Shown here: positions 1 to 7,704 of the stretch, in pieces
Numbering within the stretch: position 1 is the first letter of the stretch
Layout of the letters: each line of letters opens with the position of its first letter
Origin: JAVVEZ01 sp032250895
GTDB lineage: Bacteria > Pseudomonadota > Gammaproteobacteria > Pseudomonadales > Pseudohongiellaceae
Assembly: GCA_032250895.1 (NCBI GenBank)
Contig: JAVVEZ010000056.1
Span: 1-22,464 of the forward strand
DNA length: 22,464 bases
Direction: 5' to 3'
The notes under the pieces: generated by a model
What the model saw: only the letters and a program-made list of their open reading frames with translations
What the model was told of the DNA's origin: nothing
Databases searched by the model: none
Program-made: the position numbers and the translations under genes

Positions 1-4
1 GTGC

Positions 5-64
5 CCGGTTTGCGGACATGTGCCGCAAACCGGCTTGAAAAAGTCCATGGATGGATTTTTTCAA
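5..64. terminator. Two tandem hairpins, terminator-like
   Basis: Two hairpins lie side by side. The first has a perfect 11-bp stem (CCGGTTTGCGG at 5-15 with its complement at 23-33) around a 7-nt loop. The second pairs 35-46 with 53-64 (12 bp, one G-T pair) around a 6-nt loop, and its descending arm contains a run of six T. They probably end transcription of a gene left of the window; the second is nearly symmetric and could work in both directions. The role is inferred from structure alone. Confidence 0.5.
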
Positions 65-90
65 CAAACTGTTAGCCTATCAGCTCTCGC

Positions 91-118
91 CGTCATCCCC
101 GCGCAGGCGGGGACCCAG
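91..118. repeat. REP-like GC-rich interspersed repeat
   Basis: The segment reads CGTCATCCCCGCGCAGGCGG followed by GGACCCAG and has an internal palindromic core (CCCCGC, GCGGGG). Related copies occur in this window at 3049-3117 (as an inverted pair), at 8581-8609 (degenerate) and at 14087-14153, always between genes. This sequence type is a widespread intergenic repeat in Proteobacteria. Confidence 0.6.
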
Positions 119-248
119 CGCTGCATCAAGGACGGATTGTTCCGATTTTCTGCTCCAGTTTTCAGTTGACTTTGAGGTTTTTAGTGACTAGCCTTTGGGT
201 CCTGAACGAAAGCATGGAGCGTGTTGCATCCGTATTTTTCGTTCAGCG

Positions 249-290
249 AAAAAGCAACAAAAAAAGCAACAAAAAAAGCAACAAAAAAGT
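249..290. repeat. 12-bp A-tract tandem repeat upstream of the receptor gene
   Basis: The unit AAAAAAAGCAAC occurs twice in full (259-270 and 271-282). A shortened copy precedes it (249-258) and a degenerate AAAAAAGT follows. The A-runs are spaced by 12 bp, near one helical turn, so the DNA here is probably bent. It lies about 50 bp upstream of the receptor start, in the likely promoter or 5' leader. A regulatory role is inference. Confidence 0.6.
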
Positions 291-337
291 AAAAAAAATC
301 CCATAAAAATTTCAAAAAGCAGACAAACGGAGTGTCA

Positions 338-3013
338 ATGTTTACTTTCCCCAAGCAAGTTCTGAATCCCCATCGATCATCTCCCCAACGCGACGACAGG
401 CAAGCCAATACGGCGGCGCGGCAAAAAGCCGGACTACCGGATAAAGGCCTGCATCTGAACGCGATGGCACTGGCCTTTGCAGCAGCCGCCTCGGCCACGG
501 CCCTGTCTCCCGGCGTGGCACAGGCCCAGCCGGTGTTGCAGGAAATCACGGTCACCGCGCAGAAGCGTGCGCAGAACATTCAGGATGTGCCGATTGCGGT
601 CAGCGCCTTCAGTCCCGAGATGCTGGCCGACAAGGGCATCAGCGACGTCTCCCAGCTCAGCAACCTGACTCCCAATGTCACACTGGATGCCAGCACGCCC
701 TTCAGTGGCTCCAGCTTCGTGCTGGCGGGGTTTATCCGCGGCATCGGGCAAAATGATTTTGCCTTCAATTTCGATCCCGGTGTCGGCATCTACGTTGACG
801 GCGTCTATTATGCCCGTACCGTTGGGGCCAATGTCGATTTGCTCGATGTGGAACGTGTAGAAATTCTTAAGGGGCCACAGGGCACACTTTTTGGCCGGAA
901 CACGATCGGCGGTGCCGTCAACATCGTGACCAGGCAGCCGGGCGATGAATTCGCCTTTCAGGGCGAAGTCAGCAGTGGTCGTTACAACCGTTTTGACGTA
1001 CGTGGTTCCGTGGATCTTCCCCTGTCCGAAAACTGGAAGTCAGCAGTGGCCTTTTCCACCAAGAACCGTCAGGGTTTTCAAAAACGCGTTCCCTTTCCCG
1101 CAGAAGCACCCTTCGCCAATGATCCGGTAAATGGTTTCAATGCCGCCGGTTTTGAAAGCTCACAGCACGAGGGTGGCCAGGGTGAGTGGAACGTCCGTGG
1201 CAAACTGCGTTTTGATTCCGGCACCAATGTGCGCTGGAATTTTGTGGCGGATTATACCAATGTCGATCAATCGGCGAGCGCCAGTTCGCTGTTGGCGACA
1301 ACCTCGAATGTTCCCGGGCCCTTTGCCGATCTGGCAGAAAACAACATTCCGGGCACCGCGCTCAATCCCTTTCCAAATCCCAATGGCTTTCTGTTCGCGG
1401 GGCTCTATAACTTCTGTATCAACAGTACGCCTGCGGAGATTGCGGGGCGCAATGCCCAGACCGTCTGTGGCGTGCGGGGTATTCCCAATGAGGCCCGACC
1501 GGCCGGCGTGGCACCCTCGGCGGTACGCAGTTCCATCGCCAGCGTGAACGTGGATGACAACCCGGACAATGACCGCCTGCCCTTCGATGACCGTTTTGTT
1601 TCGGCAGACCCCGATATCAGTTTTGCCACCGGCAACAGCTTTGCACGCCTGGAAGCCTATGGCTTCAGTTCAACCCTGGACTGGGACTTCGCCGAGAATG
1701 TTTCGCTGAAATCCATTACCGCTTTTCGTAATCTGAAATGGGAGACCGGTCTGGATCCGGATGGTTCACCCTTGCAAACACTGGAGCCCTCGTTCTTCAC
1801 CACGCAGGATCAGTTCTCTCAGGAATTTCAGCTTACCGGTCGAGCCTTCGACAGCCTGGACTATGTGGTGGGCACCTATTATTTTCACGAAGATGGCAAT
1901 CTGACCGACTTTGTGACCTTCCCCGTGGGTCTGTTGCAGGTGTTTGGCCCCAACGACCTGAACACGGATACCTGGGCCATATTCAGTCATTTGAACTATC
2001 AGTTGACGGACCGTCTGTCCTTTACGCTGGGTGGCCGCTTCACCAAGGAATACAAGCAGTTTCAGGGGTCTCAAAGTGACTTGAACGGTTTCAACTTCAA
2101 ATTGTTCAACCTGCCGGTCAATTCAGGCACCGCCGCAGCACTGGGTTTCCCGATTCCGGAAGAACCGGTACGCTTCTTCCCGGAACTGCCGAACGATTTG
2201 CAGAAACGCAACTTCAACGATTTCTCGGGTCGTGTTGGTCTGGAATACCGGCCCCTGGAAGACATCATGGTTTATACCTCCTACTCGGAAGGTTTCAAGT
2301 CCGGTGGCTGGACCACGCGCCTGTCGAATCCGATCAACCTGGAGACCAATCCGGATTTTGCCGACCAGCTGACTTTTGACCCGGAACGGGCCAGGACCAT
2401 CGAGCTGGGCCTCAAGTCCGAGTTCTTCAACCGGCGCTTGCAGGTCAATGCCGCCGGGTTTTATACCGATTACAACAATATCGTGCTGAACTTCCAGATT
2501 GGCATCTCACCGACCTTTCGCAATGCGGGCAACGCCGAAATCTATGGCTTCGAGATTGAAAGCCAGGCGGCCATTACCGAGTCGTTCCGCTTGACGGCCA
2601 ATGCCGGTTATATCAATGCGGAATACACCAGCATCGACCCGGGCGCGGTGGGTATCACACTGGACAGTGAATTGCCGAAAACGCCGGAATTCAAGTTCAG
2701 CATCGGCCCGCAATACGAACTGTCGCTGCGGAACCAGGGCTCCATCCTGTTCAATCTGGATTACACGCACAGTTCGTCGGTTTTCAACGACGCCGAAAAC
2801 ACCGCTTTGCTGCGGCGCCCGTCGACGGGTATCGTCAATGTCTCCGTCACCTACCGTGACCCGCTGGATAAATGGGAAGCCGTGCTTGGCGGTAGCAATA
2901 TCACCGATGAACGCTACCTCGTCACGGGGCAGGCGCAGGTTGCCGGCGGCCAGATCTATGGCACCTTCAACCGCCCGGCGGAATGGTACGCGACCCTGCG
3001 GATGCATTATTGA
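338..3013 (+). CDS. TonB-dependent outer-membrane receptor
   Basis: This is a gated outer-membrane beta-barrel that imports a ligand with energy from TonB-ExbBD. A long N-terminal leader has a hydrophobic export segment (ALAFAAAASATAL) ending near AQAQ. A TonB-box-like ITVTAQKR stretch and a plug domain follow (DVPIAVSAFS, GVGIYVDGVYYAR, VEILKGPQGTLFGRNTIGGAVN). The rest is a long barrel ending in an aromatic-rich strand (WYATLRMHY), as the BAM signal requires. Length (about 891 aa) suits the iron-complex/substrate receptor family. The ATG at 338 is preferred over the GTG at 332 because GGAG at 329-332 is well spaced from it. The ligand is not readable from sequence. The convergent and downstream aromatic-degradation genes suggest an organic substrate rather than a siderophore, but that is inference from context. 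Confidence 0.93.
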   Translation: MFTFPKQVLNPHRSSPQRDDRQANTAARQKAGLPDKGLHLNAMALAFAAAASATALSPGVAQAQPVLQEITVTAQKRAQNIQDVPIAVSAFSPEMLADKGISDVSQLSNLTPNVTLDASTPFSGSSFVLAGFIRGIGQNDFAFNFDPGVGIYVDGVYYARTVGANVDLLDVERVEILKGPQGTLFGRNTIGGAVNIVTRQPGDEFAFQGEVSSGRYNRFDVRGSVDLPLSENWKSAVAFSTKNRQGFQKRVPFPAEAPFANDPVNGFNAAGFESSQHEGGQGEWNVRGKLRFDSGTNVRWNFVADYTNVDQSASASSLLATTSNVPGPFADLAENNIPGTALNPFPNPNGFLFAGLYNFCINSTPAEIAGRNAQTVCGVRGIPNEARPAGVAPSAVRSSIASVNVDDNPDNDRLPFDDRFVSADPDISFATGNSFARLEAYGFSSTLDWDFAENVSLKSITAFRNLKWETGLDPDGSPLQTLEPSFFTTQDQFSQEFQLTGRAFDSLDYVVGTYYFHEDGNLTDFVTFPVGLLQVFGPNDLNTDTWAIFSHLNYQLTDRLSFTLGGRFTKEYKQFQGSQSDLNGFNFKLFNLPVNSGTAAALGFPIPEEPVRFFPELPNDLQKRNFNDFSGRVGLEYRPLEDIMVYTSYSEGFKSGGWTTRLSNPINLETNPDFADQLTFDPERARTIELGLKSEFFNRRLQVNAAGFYTDYNNIVLNFQIGISPTFRNAGNAEIYGFEIESQAAITESFRLTANAGYINAEYTSIDPGAVGITLDSELPKTPEFKFSIGPQYELSLRNQGSILFNLDYTHSSSVFNDAENTALLRRPSTGIVNVSVTYRDPLDKWEAVLGGSNITDERYLVTGQAQVAGGQIYGTFNRPAEWYATLRMHY

Positions 3014-3048
3014 TGCTGATCCCAGCAGGCCGTCACTCCTGCACGATT

Positions 3049-3117
3049 CGTCACCCCTGCGCAGGCAGGGGTCCAGGACAGGTAACAGCTGGATCCCCGC
3101 CTGCGCGGGGATGACGG
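3049..3117. repeat. Inverted pair of REP-like repeats between convergent genes
   Basis: A copy of the CGTCACCCCTGCGCAGGCAG type (from 3049) is followed by an inverted copy, CTGGATCCCCGCCTGCGCGG (from 3090) ending in GATGACG. The pair can fold into a long hairpin. It sits between the stop of the receptor gene and the stop of the convergent MetE-like gene, so it may end transcription from both sides. It lacks a clear T-run. Confidence 0.6.
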
Positions 3118-3142
3118 CATGGCGGGGTGACGGCAGGGCTTC

Positions 3143-4258
3143 CTAGATTGCCGCAGCGACCTCGCGGTGGATTTCCAGCAGCCTGATCAGATCCTGATCC
3201 GCCGGACGCCGCCCCAGGCCACATTCGGTGGAAATGCCGGTGGGGCCGTCGTAATGACGTTTGAAGGTCTGCAGGCGGCGCAGGCTGCCCTCGACACCGT
3301 CGGTGTAGTGAATCAAGCCGGCATAGATGGTCGTGGGGTTTTTGTGCAAATCCTGCAGGGGTTCAAAAAAGGCGTCATCGTGGCGGTGGCGGGGGATGGA
3401 CATCTGCACAAAGTCGATGGCATGTGGTGAAACCTCGTTGGCCTTGTTGGTCATCGCAACGCTGGTCGCCAGATTGTCGGGATCCTTGAAGTGCTTGTGG
3501 TGCATGTCGCCGTAACACAGATGCAGCCCGACCTTGACGGCCTCGGGAACCGGCTCGTTCAATACCCGCAGATAGCGCTCAAACCGCGTCATGATATCGA
3601 TCTCGGGCCGGTACTGCATGGGCGGGGACTCAGGCAGGTGGTCACCGTATTCCAATGCAATGGTTTCCCAGTTGACATCCCATTGCAGGGCCAGATCCTC
3701 ATGTGGAATCGAACGGCACAATTCGGCCACATCACGGCGCATGACATCCAGATAGACTTCGGTCAGGGCAGCCATGTCCCTGGCGGTGCCGGTGAACAGG
3801 CGGATGGCATCGTCCGGAAAGGGCAGCGATTGCTGAAAACGGACGCCTGGCGGAATCACACCTTCCCGGCGCAAACGGCAAAAGGTCTCATAGGATGCCT
3901 TGGCTTCTGCGGGATAACCCAGGGTGGCGACCGGGCTCGGTTTGGTCACGCCCGCCTTGACCCCGCACCAGGGAAAGTCATCGTAGTCCAGCGGCACCCA
4001 GCCTTCGATTTCTGCCGGCATCCAGGGGGGCAGCGCCGGTGGTGGCGACAGCACACGCTTGGTCACTTCCAGATCGGGGTGTTTGAGCCAGGTGCGCAGC
4101 AGCACATAGAAGATCCACATGCGCCGCAGGCCGATTTCGCCATCGGTGAACCCGATGGCCAGGTCACCCAGGATCGGGGCCAGGGTTCTGAAGACTTCTT
4201 CTGCGCTGGTGCCGGGAATTCCTCCCACCAGTAAAACAGGACGGCTCGCTCGGGTCAT
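3143..4258 (-). CDS. MetE/UROD-like TIM-barrel zinc protein
   Basis: This 371-aa protein resembles the catalytic barrel of cobalamin-independent methionine synthase and the uroporphyrinogen decarboxylase superfamily. Near the C-terminus it has H246-L-C248 (LHLCYGD) and C346 (STECGLGRR). These correspond to the His-x-Cys and distal Cys zinc ligands of MetE, whose third ligand is usually a Glu; here that segment reads VQMSIPR and no Glu is evident. It is half the length of MetE and lacks its N-terminal domain, so it is probably not a methionine synthase. A strong AAGGAGAT ribosome site precedes the ATG. It lies 64 bp downstream of the cycloisomerase gene on the same strand, probably in one transcript. 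A methyl-transfer or substrate-tailoring role in aromatic catabolism is possible but unproven. Confidence 0.7.
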   Translation of the reverse strand: MTRASRPVLLVGGIPGTSAEEVFRTLAPILGDLAIGFTDGEIGLRRMWIFYVLLRTWLKHPDLEVTKRVLSPPPALPPWMPAEIEGWVPLDYDDFPWCGVKAGVTKPSPVATLGYPAEAKASYETFCRLRREGVIPPGVRFQQSLPFPDDAIRLFTGTARDMAALTEVYLDVMRRDVAELCRSIPHEDLALQWDVNWETIALEYGDHLPESPPMQYRPEIDIMTRFERYLRVLNEPVPEAVKVGLHLCYGDMHHKHFKDPDNLATSVAMTNKANEVSPHAIDFVQMSIPRHRHDDAFFEPLQDLHKNPTTIYAGLIHYTDGVEGSLRRLQTFKRHYDGPTGISTECGLGRRPADQDLIRLLEIHREVAAAI

Positions 4259-4322
4259 CGTTTATCTCCTTGGTCAGGCACCAGGCCTGGGTTAAAAAAA
4301 GCTGTCTTGCATTGTTTGCTTG

Positions 4323-5450
4323 TTATTTATCACGGCGGTAGTGTTTCAGCTTGTCTTCGTCGAGTTCGAAGCCCAGGCCCACGCCGGTCGGGATATGGAT
4401 CTGAAAATCTTCATAGCGTACCGGCTGAGTGCACAGGTCGTCGGCCAGCCAGGCCGGGCCGACCCATTCACAGCCATGGCTCAGTGCCGGCAGACTGGCG
4501 CCAAGGTGCAGATGCGCGCAGGTGCCGATGGACGACTCCAGAAAGCAGCCACCGAAGACCGCAATGCCGGCGGCTTCTGCGATGCTGGCAATCTTCAGGG
4601 ACGGGCGGATGCCCCCGGACTTCATCAGCTTCAATGAAAACACGCGCGCGGCGGCCATCTCGCTGAGGTTCATGGCATCGGCCAGGGTACACAGACTCTC
4701 GTCGGCCATCAGCGGAATGCGGACGCTGTTCTGCAGGCGGGCCATTCCTTTCAGGTTGTAGCGGCTGAGCGGCTGTTCAACCAGACTGACGCCGGCCTGT
4801 TCCAGTGCCGGCAGCCAGCGCTGTGCGGTCACTTCATCCCAGGCTTCGTTGATATCGACCCGCAGCGTGGCGTCTGCGGGCAGATGCCGGGCCAGGTTGT
4901 GCAGGCGTGCGATATCCCGGGCCGGTTCCTTGAAGCCGACTTTCACCTTGAAATGGCGGGCAAAATTCTGTTCCAGCTTGGCCTCGGCCTCGGCGATTTC
5001 AGCCTTTTCATCGTTCACGGCCAGGGGCCAGACGATGGGCAGGGCATCCCTGACCCGTCCGCCCAGCAAGTCATGGACCGGCAGCCCGGCGCGTTTGCCG
5101 GCAAGATCGAAGAGGGCCATTTCCACCCCGGCCTTGACGAACCAGTTATTGCTGAGCCTGTTGTCCAGCATCGTCATCAGGCTGGCAATGCGACTGGGGT
5201 CTGCGCCCAGCAGCAGGGGGCTGATATAGGTGTCGAGCGTGACCTTGACCGATTCCACGCTGTCGCCGCTCCACCAGGGGCCACCGGCAGTGGCGACTTC
5301 ACCGATGCCCTGAAGGCCGTCATCAGTGCTGATGCGGATCAGCACATAGGATTGTCCGTTCATCAGCGCACGGGCGTGCTGGTGGGCACGGCGGCTGGGA
5401 ATATCCACGATGAGGGACTCGATGTCCCGGATGGTCGTTGTGGGTTCCAT
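4323..5450 (-). CDS. catB: Muconate cycloisomerase (enolase superfamily, MLE subgroup)
   Basis: It should convert cis,cis-muconate (or a substituted muconate) to a muconolactone in the ortho-cleavage pathway, in the cytoplasm. The whole catalytic set of the muconate-lactonizing subgroup is visible: K168-V-K170, metal ligands D199, E225 and D250, general base K274, and E328. These positions are each one higher than the Pseudomonas putida CatB numbering. The N-terminal capping domain (to about residue 130) precedes the barrel, and the length (375 aa) is normal. The gene is divergent from the ring-cleavage dioxygenase and upstream of the MetE-like gene. Related dipeptide epimerases and chloromuconate cycloisomerases share this fold. 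The adjacent intradiol dioxygenase and dienelactone hydrolase favour muconate or a substituted muconate. Confidence 0.85.
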   Translation of the reverse strand: MEPTTTIRDIESLIVDIPSRRAHQHARALMNGQSYVLIRISTDDGLQGIGEVATAGGPWWSGDSVESVKVTLDTYISPLLLGADPSRIASLMTMLDNRLSNNWFVKAGVEMALFDLAGKRAGLPVHDLLGGRVRDALPIVWPLAVNDEKAEIAEAEAKLEQNFARHFKVKVGFKEPARDIARLHNLARHLPADATLRVDINEAWDEVTAQRWLPALEQAGVSLVEQPLSRYNLKGMARLQNSVRIPLMADESLCTLADAMNLSEMAAARVFSLKLMKSGGIRPSLKIASIAEAAGIAVFGGCFLESSIGTCAHLHLGASLPALSHGCEWVGPAWLADDLCTQPVRYEDFQIHIPTGVGLGFELDEDKLKHYRRDK

Positions 5451-5578
5451 AATGAGGTTTTGGCCTGCTCAGCAAGATATTTCTATATTAAATTATTAAT
5501 TTTTGCCGAAAGCATAATACAATAGTGCTCGATTTAAAAATAAAAAAACAAGACTTGCAAAAACAGAGGGCATTTGCC
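5451..5578. promoter_or_regulatory. AT-rich divergent promoter region
   Basis: This 128-bp region separates the divergent cycloisomerase and dioxygenase genes. It contains a strongly AT-rich core (about 5477-5550) in otherwise GC-rich DNA, with a candidate -10 box TACAAT at 5518-5523 for the plus-strand genes. No convincing -35 box was found. No LysR-type regulator gene, which usually controls such clusters, lies in this window. The call rests on layout and composition. Confidence 0.45.
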
Positions 5579-6337
5579 ATGAGCGAAGAAACCACCAGGC
5601 GTATTGACAAGGTCGTGTATGACATCGTGCTGGCGGTGCGCGATGCCTTGCAGAAAAATGATGTTACCTTCGAAGAATACCGGGCTGCCGTGCATTTTCT
5701 GATGGATTATGTCAACCAGCCTGATTATGAAGTGGCCCTGATGTGCGATCTGTGGTTCAACCAAACGGTCTGCAACATTGAAATGAGTCATTGCCAGGGG
5801 ACCGCGACCAGTGTCGAGGGGCCTTATTTTCTCGAAAACGTGCCGGTGATCAGCGACCGTATCAAATACCGCGACGATGACGGGGAAGCCCTGTTGCTGC
5901 GGGGGCGGGTCACCCAGACAGACGGCCGGCCGGCGGCGGGTGCCGAGCTTTTTATCTGGCATTCTGACGCGAAAGGCTATTACAGCGGTTACGAGAGCGC
6001 CTTGCCCATCGAGTACCTGCGCGGCAAGGTAATCCTGGGTGAGGATGGCCGTTATGAGGTAAACACGACCCGTCCCGTACCCTATACCATCCCATTGGGC
6101 GGCATTACCAACCGTCTGCTGGAAGCCATGGGGCGCTCACCCTGGCGGCCTGCCCATGTGCACTACAAAATACGCAAGCCCGGCTTTCTGGAACATACCA
6201 CACAGGCCTACTTCAAGGGCGGCGCCTACCTGGACAATGACCCGGTCGAGGCCGTGCTGAGTTCGTTGGTGCATGAGCTGAAAGAGGAAAATGGCATCAA
6301 GGTGCTGGAAAAGGATTTCGTCATCGATCCCCTGTGA
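5579..6337 (+). CDS. catA: Intradiol ring-cleavage dioxygenase (catechol 1,2-dioxygenase type)
   Basis: This non-heme Fe(III) enzyme opens catechol-type rings between the hydroxyls to give cis,cis-muconates. Ligands are visible as Y135 (WHSDAKGYYS), Y169 (RPVPYTIP) and H193/H195 (RPAHVHYKI), the usual Tyr-Tyr-His-His set. The N-terminal part looks like the helical dimerisation/linker domain and leads to EGPYF. At 252 aa it is shorter than classical CatA (about 300 aa). The ATG at 5579 is chosen because GAGG at 5566-5569 is well placed; the reading frame also extends upstream to a GTG at 5525. The dienelactone hydrolase starts 62 bp downstream on the same strand. Catechol, chlorocatechol and hydroxyquinol dioxygenases cannot be separated by eye, so the symbol is tentative. 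Confidence 0.88.
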   Translation: MSEETTRRIDKVVYDIVLAVRDALQKNDVTFEEYRAAVHFLMDYVNQPDYEVALMCDLWFNQTVCNIEMSHCQGTATSVEGPYFLENVPVISDRIKYRDDDGEALLLRGRVTQTDGRPAAGAELFIWHSDAKGYYSGYESALPIEYLRGKVILGEDGRYEVNTTRPVPYTIPLGGITNRLLEAMGRSPWRPAHVHYKIRKPGFLEHTTQAYFKGGAYLDNDPVEAVLSSLVHELKEENGIKVLEKDFVIDPL

Positions 6338-6399
6338 CCGGGATTGGATGATCATTTTTTGTAGTCACGGATCAGTACGACAAGCAGGAGACGAATCCC

Positions 6400-7101
6400 A
6401 TGTGCCATATCGATGCCCTCGAGGCCTTTGCCCCGGCCACCAGCGTGGCGCGATCCTTTGGTGAGGTCCATGCCCTGGTGTTTGGTGATGCCGATGCCGA
6501 CAGACACATTGCGGTGTTGCCGGATATTTATGGCACAACGCCTTTTTATCAGGGTTTTTGCGGCCATATCGCCAGCCGGGGGGCCTGTGTCTATCTGGTC
6601 GATTTCTTCAAGGACCTGGGGGAGTTGCCGGAAGTGACCCGTGAAGCCGCCTTTGCCCGGCGTCATAAACTGAGTGACCGCCTGCTGTGCGACCAGATAC
6701 AGGCCTTTCTGCAGGCACAGTCCATTGCTGCGCTCACCGGGTTTTGCCTGGGTGGCAATTTTGTGTTTGAAATGGCGCATCGTGGTTATCGGGGCATCTG
6801 CCATGCCATCTATCCCTTTCCACAGGGTCTGGCCAATGCCGATGGTATCGCGCCCGGCTTCGATTATCTGGCCACGCTGGAGCATCCGCTCAGTATTCAG
6901 ATCGGCAGTGAGGACATCCGGGTTGGCGCCGACAACATTGCCGCCCTGCAGAAAATCGTGGCGGCCAACCAGGCCCTGTCCATGGAGGTCTTTGCCGGTT
7001 CCGGCCATGGCTTTTTTGAAGACCTCGACAGTGACAATCCCCAACTCGCCGCCAATGCCCGCAGGGCTTTGGCGCTGACTGAAATGGCACTGTTTGCCTG
7101 A
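6400..7101 (+). CDS. Dienelactone hydrolase family protein
   Basis: An alpha/beta hydrolase of 233 aa that should open a dienelactone to maleylacetate, the step after cycloisomerisation in modified ortho-cleavage pathways. The triad is visible as C116 in GFCLGG, D172 in GSEDIRV and H203 in GSGHGFF. Dienelactone hydrolases use Cys rather than Ser, as here. The usual active-site Glu of the QEIFG motif is replaced by Asp (LPDIYG, D42). AGGAG lies just upstream of the ATG. The gene follows the dioxygenase on the same strand and is probably co-transcribed with it. No maleylacetate reductase gene is seen in the window, so the pathway is incomplete here. Confidence 0.85.
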   Translation: MCHIDALEAFAPATSVARSFGEVHALVFGDADADRHIAVLPDIYGTTPFYQGFCGHIASRGACVYLVDFFKDLGELPEVTREAAFARRHKLSDRLLCDQIQAFLQAQSIAALTGFCLGGNFVFEMAHRGYRGICHAIYPFPQGLANADGIAPGFDYLATLEHPLSIQIGSEDIRVGADNIAALQKIVAANQALSMEVFAGSGHGFFEDLDSDNPQLAANARRALALTEMALFA

Positions 7102-7127
7102 GGCGCGAGACCTCATCCGGGGGGGCT

Positions 7128-7295
7128 GCGCTCCTCGCCGGACTCCCCCGGGCATGTCCCGGCAGGCATTGGCATGCACGGCAGAAATACCACTCTTGCG
7201 CTGTTGAACCTCACCTACCCGTAGCCAATGGCTTTTTTCTGTCTGGTCTGATACAGATACTGTCGGCAGTGGCGGGGTGGTCCGGCGAGGAGCGC
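7128..7295. repeat. Long inverted repeat, 168 bp overall
   Basis: The arm at 7128-7150 matches the reverse complement of 7273-7295 at 21 of 23 bases, with the outer 16 bases (GCGCTCCTCGCCGGAC) perfect. The 122 bp between the arms shows no convincing gene. It lies directly after the dienelactone hydrolase gene. It may be a non-coding mobile element or a palindromic intergenic repeat; no target duplication was recognised. Confidence 0.6.
7223..7239 (+). terminator. Weak terminator candidate
   Basis: AGCC-AAT-GGCT followed by a T-run forms a short 4-bp stem plus U-tract, 120 bp after the dienelactone hydrolase stop. The stem is too short for confidence. Confidence 0.25.
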
Positions 7296-7343
7296 AAGCG
7301 AGCGAGCGGAGCCACCACGGCGCTGTTTTTCCCTGTGGGTACG

Positions 7344-7612
7344 AAGGAACCTCTGAATAACTCTGGTGTATCTCTGGCCTTTCAGGCAGTGCCAGGGCCA
7401 AGGCGCCCTTGCGAAGGAATGCCATCAGCCTTTCAAGCAAGAGCAACACCGGCCTGGGTGCTGCCTGAAGGCCCCGAAGGGCGGGGTCTGAGAGGCCCGA
7501 CTGCGGTGTTGCCGTCCTTGCCAATAGTCTCGCTATTGGCGGCGGACGGCGCCTTGCATTCGAGCCTCTCAGACTCCCGCAGAGACACCCCAGAGTTATT
7601 CAGAGGTTCCTT
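7344..7612. mobile_element. MITE-like non-autonomous element
   Basis: This 269-bp segment is bounded by near-perfect terminal inverted repeats. The outer 23 bases are identical (AAGGAACCTCTGAATAACTC then TGG), and similarity extends to about 33 bp with two mismatches. Inside are nested palindromes: TCTGAGAGGC (7487-7496) with its complement at 7564-7573, GCCGTCC (7511-7517) with 7544-7550, and CCAATAG (7521-7527) with 7533-7539 around a 5-nt loop. It encodes no transposase and no convincing protein. Ends of this kind resemble insertion-sequence ends, so it is probably mobilised in trans. No clear target-site duplication was found. Confidence 0.65.
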
Positions 7613-7704
7613 AAGATTTTTTCTCCCTATCTCAGCCAACCATCAAAAGGGAATAATTATTCTGGACACTCGTGCGCGCAGGCGGCAATCCAGTAACAAA
7701 CAGC
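7613..7704. other. Short intergenic stretch after the MITE-like element
   Basis: About 90 bp between the MITE-like element and the stop of the DUF1499 gene. It contains a small palindrome, AATAATTATT, and no recognisable gene or regulatory site. Confidence 0.4.

Noticed and set aside
181..579. A minus-strand frame with repeated FFVAF segments
   Set aside because: The repeats are only the translation of the A-tract array; the rest is antisense to the receptor gene.
3143..4258. Methionine synthase MetE
   Set aside because: The zinc HxC and Cys motifs are present, but the protein is half length, lacks the N-terminal domain, and the usual Glu ligand is not evident.
6352..7524. A 390-codon minus-strand frame over the dienelactone hydrolase gene
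   Set aside because: The opposite strand has an intact catalytic triad and a good ribosome site. The minus frame has no recognisable domain and runs into the inverted-repeat region.
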